This document shows positions 38,824 to 49,489 of a stretch of 64,000 nucleotides of DNA, piece after piece. Position 1 is the first letter of the stretch. Each line of letters opens with the position of its first letter. Source of the DNA: Hydrogenophaga sp. 2FB (GTDB taxonomy: Bacteria > Pseudomonadota > Gammaproteobacteria > Burkholderiales > Burkholderiaceae_C). Location of the stretch: NCBI RefSeq assembly GCF_005503365.1, contig NZ_SCML01000035.1, forward strand, positions 1 through 64,000, given 5' to 3'. The notes beneath the pieces were generated by a model, which was not told where the DNA came from, searched no databases, and was given only the letters and a program-made list of their open reading frames with translations. A program made the position numbers and the translations under genes.

Positions 38824-39882
38824 ATGAAATCCTTTGTCTACCAGAACCTGCCGGCGCGCGTGGTCTTTGGTGCCGGCTCGCTGGCCCAACTGCCGCGCGA
38901 GATGGACGCGCTGGGCGCTGCGCGCGCGCTGGTGCTCAGCACGCCTGGGCAGCGCGCCCTGGCCGAACGAGTGGCGGGCCTGCTGGGCGAGCGTGCCGCC
39001 GGCATCTTCGACCGCGCCGTGATGCACGTGCCGATCGAGACCGCGCGGGAAGCCCGCGAGGTGGCACGCCAGTTGGGCGCCGACTGCGCGGTCGCCATCG
39101 GCGGCGGCTCCACCACCGGCCTGGGCAAGGCCATCGCGCTCGACTCGGGTCTGCCCATCGTGGCCATTCCCACCACCTACGCGGGCTCGGAGATGACACC
39201 CATCTACGGCATCACCGAAGCCGGCCTGAAGAAAACCGGGAAGGACCCGCGCGTGCTGCCGCGCACGGTGCTCTATGACCCCGAGCTGTCCCTGGGCTTG
39301 CCCGTGGCTTTGAGCGTGACCAGCGGCATCAACGCGATCGCGCACGCGGCCGAGGGCCTGTACGCGGCGGACAGCAACCCCATCACCGACCTGATGGCCG
39401 AAGAGGGCATCGCCGCGCTGGGTCGCGCGCTGCCGCGCATCCACGCGCAGCCGACGGATGCCGAGGCGAGGTCGGACGCGCTCTACGGCGCCTGGCTCTG
39501 CGGCACCGTGCTGGGCGCGGTGGGCATGGGCTTGCACCACAAGCTCTGCCACACGCTGGGTGGCAGCTTCAACCTGCTGCACGCCGAGACGCACACCATC
39601 GTGCTGCCGCACGCACTGGCCTACAACGCGGCGTCAGCACCGCAGGCCATGGCGCGAATCCGCCGGGCCCTCGGCGGCGCGAGCGCGGCGCAGGCGGTGC
39701 ACGACCTTGCGAAGGCCCATGGCGCGCCGGTGGCGCTGAGGGACATCGGCATGAAGGCGCAAGACCTGGACAAGGCCTGCGACATCGCGATGAGCCACCA
39801 GTACCCGAACCCGAGGCCGCTGGAGCGGGCGGCGATTCGGCGGTTGTTGCAGGATGCGTTCGAGGGTGTGAGGCCGAGCTGA
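38824..39882 (+). CDS. Maleylacetate reductase
   Basis: 352 aa iron-type alcohol-dehydrogenase-fold enzyme. It reduces maleylacetate, the ring-opened product of hydroxyquinol or chlorocatechol cleavage, to 3-oxoadipate with NAD(P)H. NAD-binding GGGSTTGLGKAIA, PTTYAGSEMTPIYG and the His-rich GMGLHHKLCHTLGG are typical of maleylacetate reductases (MacA/TcbF type). ATG 38824 has GGGGTGAGA before it; an in-frame GTG lies three codons upstream. It is cut off from the dioxygenase operon by two minus-strand genes but belongs to the same pathway. Confidence 0.92.
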   Translation: MKSFVYQNLPARVVFGAGSLAQLPREMDALGAARALVLSTPGQRALAERVAGLLGERAAGIFDRAVMHVPIETAREAREVARQLGADCAVAIGGGSTTGLGKAIALDSGLPIVAIPTTYAGSEMTPIYGITEAGLKKTGKDPRVLPRTVLYDPELSLGLPVALSVTSGINAIAHAAEGLYAADSNPITDLMAEEGIAALGRALPRIHAQPTDAEARSDALYGAWLCGTVLGAVGMGLHHKLCHTLGGSFNLLHAETHTIVLPHALAYNAASAPQAMARIRRALGGASAAQAVHDLAKAHGAPVALRDIGMKAQDLDKACDIAMSHQYPNPRPLERAAIRRLLQDAFEGVRPS

Positions 39883-39916
39883 ATGCGGCGAGTCACCCGT
39901 TGCAATAGCGAGGTGC

Positions 39917-40396
39917 TCAGACCGCAACCCGCGACAGAAGGAGCTTGCGCATCAACGCGTTCGGTATGGTCACACCCGAGCGCACGGGAAAGCGCAATTC
40001 CACGATGTCGAACCCGAAGCGGGCGAAGAAGGGTTGTGCGGTCTTGCTGACGTCCGCCGTGAGTTCGGTGATGCCCAGGTACGCTGCCTCTTCATGAATC
40101 CGCTCCATGAGCAGACGGCCCACGCCCTGGCGCGGGAAGTCGGCGGACACGAAGAAGTGATCGATGTAGCCGCCGGGTTGCACATCGGCGTAGCCCGCGA
40201 TCACGCCATCGACCTCGGCCACGAAGGGCCGAAGGTGGCGCATCTTGATGGCCCATGGCCCGGGATCGTGCCGCAGGGGCGCCCAGGCGTGGATCTGTTC
40301 GGGCGTGTAGTCGCGCGAGGCGATGCGGTGGATGGCCTCGTGGTGCACGCGGTAAAGAGCGGCTTCGTCGCCGGTCTGAAAAGGGCGGATGTTCAT
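39917..40396 (-). CDS. GNAT-family N-acetyltransferase
   Basis: 159 aa. Acetyl-CoA-binding motif A is FPRQGVGRLLMERIHEEA, with IAGYADVQPGGYIDHFFVSAD before it. The C-terminus FFARFGFDIVELRFPVRSGVTIPNALMRK places it with the YafP-like acetyltransferases. The substrate is unknown. It follows the LysR gene by 19 bases on the same strand and may be co-transcribed with it; a link to the aromatic pathway is not evident. Confidence 0.85.
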   Translation of the reverse strand: MNIRPFQTGDEAALYRVHHEAIHRIASRDYTPEQIHAWAPLRHDPGPWAIKMRHLRPFVAEVDGVIAGYADVQPGGYIDHFFVSADFPRQGVGRLLMERIHEEAAYLGITELTADVSKTAQPFFARFGFDIVELRFPVRSGVTIPNALMRKLLLSRVAV

Positions 40397-40415
40397 GCGA
40401 GAGCCTGCGCTGCGA

Positions 40416-41345
40416 TCAATACACCGGGAACCGCCCCGTCCACTTGCGCTCGTAGTCCATCTTCTCGAAGTGCGCGGCCATGAAGTCGATGAAGGTGCGC
40501 ACCTTGGCGCTGAGGTGTTTGCGGCTGGGGTAGGCGAGGTTGACGGTGAGGCGGGGCAGGTCCCAGTCGTCGAGCATGGGCACCAGGCGGCCGGCGACGA
40601 TGTCGTCGTAGACGATGTAGCTGGGCTGGATCAGGATGCCCATGCCGTCGAGCGCGGCGGCGCGCAGGATCTGGCCGTCGTTGCTTTCCAGCAGGCCTTT
40701 CACGTGGATGGCCTGCTGTTCGCCTTCGCGCGTGAAGCGCAGCTCGTTGGGGTTGTTGGCGTGGGTGTAGATCAGCAGCTTGTGCCGGTGCAGGTCGTCG
40801 ATCTCGCGCGGCACGCCATGGCGCGACAGGTAGGCCGGCGAGGCCACCAGGATGCGCCGCGTGCCCGCGAGGCGGCGGATGGTGATGTTGCTGTCGGGCT
40901 CGACTTCGCGGTTGCGGATGGCGACGTCGATGTTGTTGTCGATGATGTCCAGGTAGCGGTTGGCCGCTTCCACGTGCACCGACACGTTGGGGTAGCGGTC
41001 GGTGTATTCGCGCAGCAGCGGCGCGATGTGGTGCATGGAGAACGAGAGCGACGCCGTGATGCGCAGCACCCCGGTGGGGTTGAGCGCGGCCGCGTTCACG
41101 GTGGACTCGGCGTCGCGCAGGTCGCTCAGGATGGCGCGCGAGCGCTGGAAGAACTCCTGGCCCGTTTCCGTGAGGTACAGGCGGCGCGTGTTGCGCTCCA
41201 CCAGCCGCACGCCCAGGCGTGTCTCCAGCGCGGCCAGGTGGCGGCTCGCGCTCGCGTTGGACAAATTGAGCAGTTCGGCCGCGCGGCTCAGGCTGCCCGT
41301 CTCGGCCACGTGCACGAACAGTTCGATCTCGGTCCAGCGGTCCAT
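40416..41345 (-). CDS. LysR-family regulator of the hydroxyquinol operon
   Basis: 309 aa. N-terminal helix-turn-helix (WTEIELFVHVAETGSLSRAAELLNLSNASASRHLAALE) and LysR substrate domain. The sequence style (LSNASASRHLAALETRLGVRLVERNTRRLYLTETG) fits the large group of LysR proteins of unknown effector in Burkholderiales. It is divergent from the dioxygenase operon, whose control region it presumably binds. Confidence 0.9.
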   Translation of the reverse strand: MDRWTEIELFVHVAETGSLSRAAELLNLSNASASRHLAALETRLGVRLVERNTRRLYLTETGQEFFQRSRAILSDLRDAESTVNAAALNPTGVLRITASLSFSMHHIAPLLREYTDRYPNVSVHVEAANRYLDIIDNNIDVAIRNREVEPDSNITIRRLAGTRRILVASPAYLSRHGVPREIDDLHRHKLLIYTHANNPNELRFTREGEQQAIHVKGLLESNDGQILRAAALDGMGILIQPSYIVYDDIVAGRLVPMLDDWDLPRLTVNLAYPSRKHLSAKVRTFIDFMAAHFEKMDYERKWTGRFPVY

Positions 41346-41377
41346 CGGTCTATCGTCTCCTCTTCTCTATTGCGCCT

Positions 41378-41398
41378 GGCGAAAAAGTCATTTTTGCC
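41378..41398. promoter_or_regulatory. Candidate LysR operator in the divergent gap
   Basis: ggcgaaaaa-gtc-atttttgcc, an imperfect 9-3-9 inverted repeat (7 of 9 pairs), lies 33 bases from the LysR start and 62 bases from the dioxygenase start. Position and symmetry suit a LysR recognition site; the sequence alone is weak evidence. Confidence 0.4.
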
Positions 41399-41459
41399 TC
41401 AGGTCTTTTTCTCGGTCGCTCGTCGCCGTACATTGTGCCGGCACTCCCGGAGACCCCAC

Positions 41460-42311
41460 TTGAAAAACCTCGACCAGTACAACATCACCCAGGCAGTGCT
41501 CGCGCGCATGGCGAACACGCCGGACCCGCGCCTGAAGCAGATCATGACCAGCCTGGTGCAGCACCTGCACGCCTTCGCGCGCGAGGTGAAGCTGACCGAG
41601 GCCGAATGGAAAGCCGGCATCGACTTCCTCACCGCCACCGGCCACATGTGCACCGAGCAGCGCCAGGAGTTCATCCTGCTGTCGGACACGCTGGGCCTGT
41701 CCATGCTCACCGTGGCGATGAACAACGACAAGCCCGCGGGCTGCACCGAGGCCACGGTGTTCGGTCCCTTCCACGTGGAAGGCGCACCGCACTACGAGCA
41801 CGGCGCGGACGTGGCCAACGGCGCGGCGGGCACACCTTGCCTGGTGCGCGGCAGCGTGCGCGGGCTCGATGGTGAACCGGTGGCCGATGCGGTGATCGAC
41901 GTGTGGCAAGCCGATGCCGAAGGCCTGTACGACGTGCAGCGCAGCGACCTGCCGCAAGCCCAGGGCCGTGGCGTTCTGCGCAGCGGCGCCGATGGCCGTT
42001 TTCATTTCCGCAGCGTGGTGGCCGAGCCGTACCCGATTCCCGACGATGGCCCCGTGGGCGATATGCTGCGCGCCACCGGCCGCCACCCATGGCGCCCCGC
42101 GCACCTGCATTTCATGATCCAGGCGCCCGGTTACGAAACGCTGGTGACGCACGTGTTCCGCGAGGGCGGCGAGTACCTCGACTCCGACGCCGTGTTCGGC
42201 GTGCGCCAGTCGCTGGTGGCCGACTGGGTGCGGCAGCCCGATGGCACCTGCACGCTGGACTTTCACTTCGTGCTCAACCGGGCCAAGCCCACCACCGCGC
42301 GCGCCGCATGA
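41460..42311 (+). CDS. Hydroxyquinol 1,2-dioxygenase (intradiol)
   Basis: 283 aa non-haem Fe(III) enzyme that opens 1,2,4-trihydroxybenzene to maleylacetate. The iron ligands fit Tyr157 (GLYDVQ), Tyr191 (EPYPIPDDGPVGDML), His215 and His217 (HPWRPAHLHFMI). The PIPDDGPVGDML and GRHPWRPAHLHF blocks are more typical of hydroxyquinol than of catechol dioxygenases, and the nearby maleylacetate reductase supports that. The start is TTG at 41460 with GGAG eight bases before; the open frame upstream is not homologous. Stop and next start overlap (ATGA). Confidence 0.9.
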   Translation: MKNLDQYNITQAVLARMANTPDPRLKQIMTSLVQHLHAFAREVKLTEAEWKAGIDFLTATGHMCTEQRQEFILLSDTLGLSMLTVAMNNDKPAGCTEATVFGPFHVEGAPHYEHGADVANGAAGTPCLVRGSVRGLDGEPVADAVIDVWQADAEGLYDVQRSDLPQAQGRGVLRSGADGRFHFRSVVAEPYPIPDDGPVGDMLRATGRHPWRPAHLHFMIQAPGYETLVTHVFREGGEYLDSDAVFGVRQSLVADWVRQPDGTCTLDFHFVLNRAKPTTARAA

Positions 42312-42610
42312 TCAAGCACATCGTCATGTGGAACGTGCAGGGCGAGACCGCATTGGCCAAGGCGCACAACGCACAACGGCTCAAGCGCGCGTTCGAAGGA
42401 CTGCGCGAGCAGATCCCCGGGCTGCTGCGGCTGGAGATCGGCCTGGACGAGAGCGGCGTGAATTACGCCTGCGATGCCGTGCTCTACGCCGAGTTCGAGT
42501 CGCGCCAGGCCCTGGCCGACTACGCCGACCACCCCGCGCACACCCGCGTGCGCCATGAACTGGAGGGCGTGCGCACCGCGCGCCACCAGGTCGATTTCGA
42601 AACCCTTTGA
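42308..42610 (+). CDS. Dabb (stress-responsive A/B barrel) domain protein
   Basis: 100 aa, a single Dabb domain: IKHIVMWNVQG, LREQIPGLLRLEIGLDES, DAVLYAEFESRQALADYADHPAHTRV. Dabb proteins are dimeric ferredoxin-like barrels; some are cyclases of polyketide-like phenols (olivetolic acid cyclase), others have no known function. Translationally coupled to the dioxygenase, so it should act in the same pathway, perhaps on a hydroxylated aromatic or its ring-opened product (inference). Confidence 0.85.
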   Translation: MIKHIVMWNVQGETALAKAHNAQRLKRAFEGLREQIPGLLRLEIGLDESGVNYACDAVLYAEFESRQALADYADHPAHTRVRHELEGVRTARHQVDFETL

Positions 42611-42639
42611 ATGACCGCTACCACCCGAGGAGACGACGA

Positions 42640-43275
42640 ATGATCGAACAACAACTGAAAGACGAACTGCAGATCCGCCAGATGGTGGAGCGCTGGGCCG
42701 TGTGGCGCGACGCCGGTGACTGGGCGCGCTTTGCCACCGTGTGGCACCCGCAGGGCGTGATGATGGCCACCTGGTTCCAGGGCCCGTTCGCCGAGTTCAT
42801 CCGCGTCACACAGGAAGGCTGGGCCAAGGGCGTGAGCATCCTGCACTTTCTGGGCGGCTCGGCGGTGGAAGTCGCGGGCGACCGCGCCATCGCGCAGACC
42901 AAGATGACCATCTCGCAGCGCGGCATGGTCGAGGGCGAGAACGGCCCGGTGCTGTGCGACGTGGTCTGCACCGGCCGCTTCTACGACTTCGTGGTGCGCG
43001 AAGCAGGCGAATGGAAGTTGCTGCACCGCCAGCCCATCTACGAAAAAGACCGCATCGACCCGGTCGACTCCACGGCGGTGCTCGCGCTGGACCAGCAGGC
43101 CCTGGCCAAGATGCCCGAGGGCTATCGCCACCTCGCCTACATCCAGACCCGCATCGGCTACACGGTGAAGATGGACATGCCCATGCTCAAGGGGGCGGAG
43201 GTCGACGAGCTCTACCGGCGCGGTGCGCGCTGGCTCGCCGGTGGCGCATTGGAGCGCGACGTGAACCCGGTCTGA
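42640..43275 (+). CDS. NTF2-fold (SnoaL-like) protein of the aromatic operon
   Basis: 211 aa from ATG 42640, with GAGGAGA just upstream. The first 140 residues look like an NTF2/SnoaL cone: LQIRQMVERWAVWRDAGDWARFATVWHPQG, HFLGGSAVEVAGDRAIAQTKMTISQRG, EWKLLHRQPIYEKDRIDP. The C-terminal 60 residues (LAKMPEGYRHLAYIQTRIGY..YRRGARWLAGG) are an extra helical part. NTF2-fold enzymes include dehydratases, isomerases, decarboxylases and the small subunits of ring-hydroxylating dioxygenases. No enzyme activity can be assigned; the operon suggests a step before or at hydroxyquinol. Confidence 0.8.
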   Translation: MIEQQLKDELQIRQMVERWAVWRDAGDWARFATVWHPQGVMMATWFQGPFAEFIRVTQEGWAKGVSILHFLGGSAVEVAGDRAIAQTKMTISQRGMVEGENGPVLCDVVCTGRFYDFVVREAGEWKLLHRQPIYEKDRIDPVDSTAVLALDQQALAKMPEGYRHLAYIQTRIGYTVKMDMPMLKGAEVDELYRRGARWLAGGALERDVNPV

Positions 43276-43340
43276 GTTTCATGCGGCGGGCGCGGGCCGC
43301 TGTCACCACCGCGCCAGACACCACAACAAGGAGACAAGAC

Positions 43341-44357
43341 ATGAACGCATTCGATCCGACATGCGGGGGACCGGCTTCGCCGTTTCGCCGCCAACTGCTC
43401 GTCGCCGTGCCGGCCGCCGCGCTCGCCTCCATGGCCCCGGTGGCCTGGGCGCAGGCCGATTTCCCGAGCCGGCCCCTGCGCGTGATCGTGCCGCAGCCAC
43501 CCGGTGGCGGTTTCGATTTCGTGGGCCGCGCGCTGGCCGACCGACTGGCCCAGCCGCTGGGCCAGGCCGTGGTGGTGGAGAACCGCACCGGCTCGGGCAC
43601 GGTGGTGGGCACCGACGCGGCCGCCAAGGCCACGCCCGATGGCTACACGCTGCTCACCGGCTCGGTGTCGAACATGGTCCTGAACATGGGCCTGTACAAG
43701 AGCCTCTCGTACGACAGCTTGAAGGACTTCGAGCCCGTGGGCCTGGCCGTGAGCTACAGCTACACGCTGCTGGCGCGCAACGGCCTGCCGTTCAACAACC
43801 TGGCCGAGCTGGTGGCCCACGCCAAGGCCCACCCCGGCAAGCTCACCTACGCCTCGGCGGGCAACGGTTCCGGCCAGCACGTGCTGGCGGCCGCGCTGTG
43901 GAGCCTGGCCGGCGTGGACATCGTGCACGTGCCTTATCGGGGCGCACAGCCGGCCTACGCCGACCTGCTGGGCGACCGGGTGGACCTGTTCTTCGATCTC
44001 ACGCCCACCACGCGCGCGCACGTCGATACCGGCAAGCTCAAGGCCATCGTGGTCTCCAGCGCCGCGCGCAACCCCATGCAGCCCAACGTGCAGACGATCA
44101 ACGAGTCCGGCACGGTCAAGCTCGAATTGGAGTCGTGGTTCGGTTATTTCGCGCCGAGCAAGACGCCGCCCGACGTGCTCAAGCGCCTGCGCGCCGAATT
44201 GGCGAAAATCATCGCTACACCCGAACTGCAGGAAACCTTCCGCAAGGCGGGTGGGTCGCCCATGAACATCAGCGTGGCCGACACCAAGACCATGCTGGCA
44301 CGTGATGTGCAGCGCTGGACCGGCCTCATCCGGGCGGCCAACATCAGCCTGGACTGA
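43341..44357 (+). CDS. Bug-family solute-binding receptor of the aromatic operon
   Basis: 338 aa. Signal peptide with a twin arginine (PFRRQLLVAVPAAALASM, cleavage near AWAQ). Mature motifs PLRVIVPQPPGGGFDFVGR, VVENRTGSGTVVGTDAAAKATPDGYT, HVPYRGAQPAYADLLGDRVDL. AAGGAGA precedes the ATG. Likely ligand: the aromatic acid or phenolic substrate of this operon (inference). No TctA/TctB genes are nearby. Confidence 0.92.
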   Translation: MNAFDPTCGGPASPFRRQLLVAVPAAALASMAPVAWAQADFPSRPLRVIVPQPPGGGFDFVGRALADRLAQPLGQAVVVENRTGSGTVVGTDAAAKATPDGYTLLTGSVSNMVLNMGLYKSLSYDSLKDFEPVGLAVSYSYTLLARNGLPFNNLAELVAHAKAHPGKLTYASAGNGSGQHVLAAALWSLAGVDIVHVPYRGAQPAYADLLGDRVDLFFDLTPTTRAHVDTGKLKAIVVSSAARNPMQPNVQTINESGTVKLELESWFGYFAPSKTPPDVLKRLRAELAKIIATPELQETFRKAGGSPMNISVADTKTMLARDVQRWTGLIRAANISLD

Positions 44358-44384
44358 CCTTTTTTCTTCAACCTGTTTCCGCCC

Positions 44385-44966
44385 ATGACCCTCGATTCGC
44401 AAGCCCTCGACCAGATCTTCCTCAAGGCACGCACCGCCAACACCTTCCTCGACAAACCCGTGCCCGACGCGTTGCTGCGGCAGGTGTACGAGGTGGCGCG
44501 CATGGGCCCGACATCGATGAACACCCAGCCCGCGCGCTACGTGTTCCTGAAAACGCCCGAGGCCAGGGCGCGGCTGCTGCCCGCGCTCTCGCCGGGCAAC
44601 CTGGACAAGACGCGCACGGCGCCAGTGACGGTGATCGTGTGCGCCGACAACCGCTTCCACGAATTCATGCCGCAGGTGTGGCACCGCGAAGGCGCGAAGG
44701 AGAACTTCGAGGGCAACCCGGCGCTGTCGGAAGCCACCGCCACACGCAACAGCACGCTGGGCGGTGCCTACTTCATCATCGCGGCGCGCGCCCTCGGACT
44801 CGACTGCGGACCCATGAGCGGCGTGGACCTGGCCAAGGTCAACGCCGAGTTCTTCCCCGACGGCCGCTGGCGCGCCAACTTCCTCATCAACCTGGGCTAC
44901 AGCGACAACAAGGTCTTCGACCGCAACCGCCGCCTGGATTTCGAGCAGGCCTGCCAGGTGCTCTGA
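44385..44966 (+). CDS. RutE-like nitroreductase-family reductase
   Basis: 193 aa FMN-dependent nitroreductase fold. Motifs ARTANTFLDKPV, ARMGPTSMNTQPARYVF, and the C-terminal GLDCGPMSGVD..FFPDGRW..LINLGYSDN match the RutE/HadB group, which reduces malonic semialdehyde in E. coli pyrimidine breakdown. No other rut genes are present, and here it ends the hydroxyquinol operon. It may reduce a nitro or quinone group or a semialdehyde of this pathway. The size matches RutE. Confidence 0.85.
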   Translation: MTLDSQALDQIFLKARTANTFLDKPVPDALLRQVYEVARMGPTSMNTQPARYVFLKTPEARARLLPALSPGNLDKTRTAPVTVIVCADNRFHEFMPQVWHREGAKENFEGNPALSEATATRNSTLGGAYFIIAARALGLDCGPMSGVDLAKVNAEFFPDGRWRANFLINLGYSDNKVFDRNRRLDFEQACQVL

Positions 44967-45073
44967 GCGGCCTGTCCGCGGCGGTCCGCCCGGGAGCGGG
45001 GCGGGCCGCGCGCGAAAAGGGCCCGTTGCGCGGACCGGTAGAATCGCGTTTTTAACAGCGCCTGAAAATTGCC

Positions 45074-47652
<2,579 letters not shown>

Positions 47653-47724
47653 AACCCCCAGGGCGTAGTGCAGCCGTTTGTGCAAAATCCCCATCGATAG
47701 ATTGAACCCCCACCCGGAGTCCGC

Positions 47725-48249
47725 ATGCTGACCGAAGACGGCAAACACCTTTACGTCTCTTACGACGAGTACCACAACCTGATCGAGAAGCTGGCGCTCA
47801 AGGTCTACCAGTCGGGCTGGGAGTTCGACACCATCCTGTGCCTGGCGCGCGGCGGCATGCGCCCGGGGGACATCCTCTCGCGCATCTTCGACAAGCCGCT
47901 GGCCATCATGTCCACCAGCTCCTACCGTGCCGCTGCCGGCACCGAGCAAGGCAATCTGGACATCGCGCGCTACATCACCACGCCCAAGGGCGAAATCGCA
48001 GGCAAGGTGCTGCTGGTCGACGATCTGGCCGACTCGGGCCACACGCTCAAGGCGGTGATCAACCTGCTCAAGAACAACTACGCGCCCATCACCGAGATGC
48101 GCAGCGCCGTGATCTGGACCAAACAACTGTCGACCTTCGCGGCCGACTACTCGGTGGAGTTCCTGCCCACCAACCCATGGATTCACCAGCCCTTCGAAGG
48201 CTACGACAGCATGCGCCCGGCGCAACTGCTGGAAAAGTGGAAGCTCTGA
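47725..48249 (+). CDS. Purine-type phosphoribosyltransferase
   Basis: 174 aa type I phosphoribosyltransferase. PRPP loop VLLVDDLADSGHTLKAV, with LCLARGGMRPGDILSRIF before it. The length and position after purA suggest a hypoxanthine- or xanthine-guanine salvage enzyme. The base specificity is not clear from the sequence. GGAG upstream of the ATG. Confidence 0.85.
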   Translation: MLTEDGKHLYVSYDEYHNLIEKLALKVYQSGWEFDTILCLARGGMRPGDILSRIFDKPLAIMSTSSYRAAAGTEQGNLDIARYITTPKGEIAGKVLLVDDLADSGHTLKAVINLLKNNYAPITEMRSAVIWTKQLSTFAADYSVEFLPTNPWIHQPFEGYDSMRPAQLLEKWKL

Positions 48250-48254
48250 GCTGA

Positions 48255-49454
48255 ATGAAAGACGACGACCTGACCACCCGGCTGATCCACCACCCCTACA
48301 AGCCCCCGGAGGGCTTCGAGGCGGTCGCACCGGGTGTGCACAAGGCGTCGACCGTGCTGTTCCCCAACGTCGAGGCGCTGCGCACCTACGACTGGAAAAA
48401 CAAGAGCGGCTACACCTACGGCCTGCACGGCACACCCACCACCTTCACGCTCGAAGAACGCATCGCCACCATCGAAGGCGGTGAGCAATGCATGCTCGCC
48501 CCCAGCGGCCTGGCGGTGATCACGCTGGTCGACATGGCCCTGCTGCGCCAGGGCGATGAAGTGCTGCTGCCCGACAACGCCTACGGGCCGGGCACGGTGT
48601 TCGCGCAGGTCGAGCTGGCGGCCTGGGGCATCACCCACCGCTTCTACGACGCCCAGGACCCGGACGACCTGGCGCGCCAGATCGGCCCGGCCACGCGCCT
48701 GGTCTGGCTCGAAGCCGCGGGCTCGATCACGCTCGAATACCCCGACATTCCCGCGCTGGTGGCGCGCGTGCGCGAGGCCAATGCCCAGCGCAGCGGCGAG
48801 CATGCCATCGTCACCGCGCTCGACAACACCTGGGGCGCGGGCATCGCCTTCAACGCCTTCGAACAGGGTGTGGACGTGTCGGTGCAGGCCCTCACCAAGT
48901 ACCCCAGCGGTGGCGCCGACGTGCTCATGGGGTCGGTGGTGACGCGCGATCTCGCGCTGCACCGCAAGATCCTGCTGACCCGCATGCGCCTGGGCACCGG
49001 CGTGGGCGCGAACGACGCCGAACTCGTGCTGCGCGGCTTGCCCAGCATGGCCCTGCGCTACCACGCGCAAGACGCCGCCACCCGCGCGCTCGCCATCTGG
49101 ATGCAGCAGCAACCCGGCGTGCTGCGGGTGCTGCACCCGGCACTGCCCGGTTCGCCCGGCCACGAAGCCTGGAAACGGGACGCCACCGCCGCCGCCTGCC
49201 TGTTCAGCGCCGTGTTCGATGCGTCCATTTCGCAAGCGCGCATCGACGCCTTCTGCAACCGCCTGCGCCTGTTCCGCCTGGGCTGGAGCTGGGCCGGCCC
49301 GATCAGCCTGTGCGCGACCTACGACCTGGCATCGCTTCGCACCAGCCATGGCTGGAAAAACGCCGGGGGTCTGGTACGCTTTGCCGTGGGTCTGGAGTCG
49401 GTGGACGACCTGCGCGCCGATCTGGCGCAGGCCTTGACCGCATTGCACGACTGA
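48255..49454 (+). CDS. metC: Cystathionine beta-lyase
   Basis: 399 aa PLP enzyme of the Cys/Met-metabolism family, splitting cystathionine to homocysteine, pyruvate and ammonia. KASTVLFPNVEALRTYDW, YGLHGTPTTFTLEERIATIEGG, and the PLP lysine in ALTKYPSGGADVLMG are characteristic of MetC. Starts 5 bases after the phosphoribosyltransferase. The gamma-lyase activity of relatives cannot be excluded. Confidence 0.9.
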   Translation: MKDDDLTTRLIHHPYKPPEGFEAVAPGVHKASTVLFPNVEALRTYDWKNKSGYTYGLHGTPTTFTLEERIATIEGGEQCMLAPSGLAVITLVDMALLRQGDEVLLPDNAYGPGTVFAQVELAAWGITHRFYDAQDPDDLARQIGPATRLVWLEAAGSITLEYPDIPALVARVREANAQRSGEHAIVTALDNTWGAGIAFNAFEQGVDVSVQALTKYPSGGADVLMGSVVTRDLALHRKILLTRMRLGTGVGANDAELVLRGLPSMALRYHAQDAATRALAIWMQQQPGVLRVLHPALPGSPGHEAWKRDATAAACLFSAVFDASISQARIDAFCNRLRLFRLGWSWAGPISLCATYDLASLRTSHGWKNAGGLVRFAVGLESVDDLRADLAQALTALHD

Positions 49455-49489
49455 CCCTTTCCCTTTACCCACAGACTTGAAAGACTGTT

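Noticed and set aside
37336-39612. A 758-codon minus-strand open frame across hflK, hflC and maleylacetate reductase
   Set aside because: It spans three real genes on the other strand; no domain is visible.
45000-45060. G+C-rich inverted repeats upstream of hisZ as a terminator
   Set aside because: Several short alternative pairings compete and no T-run follows any of them at the right distance.
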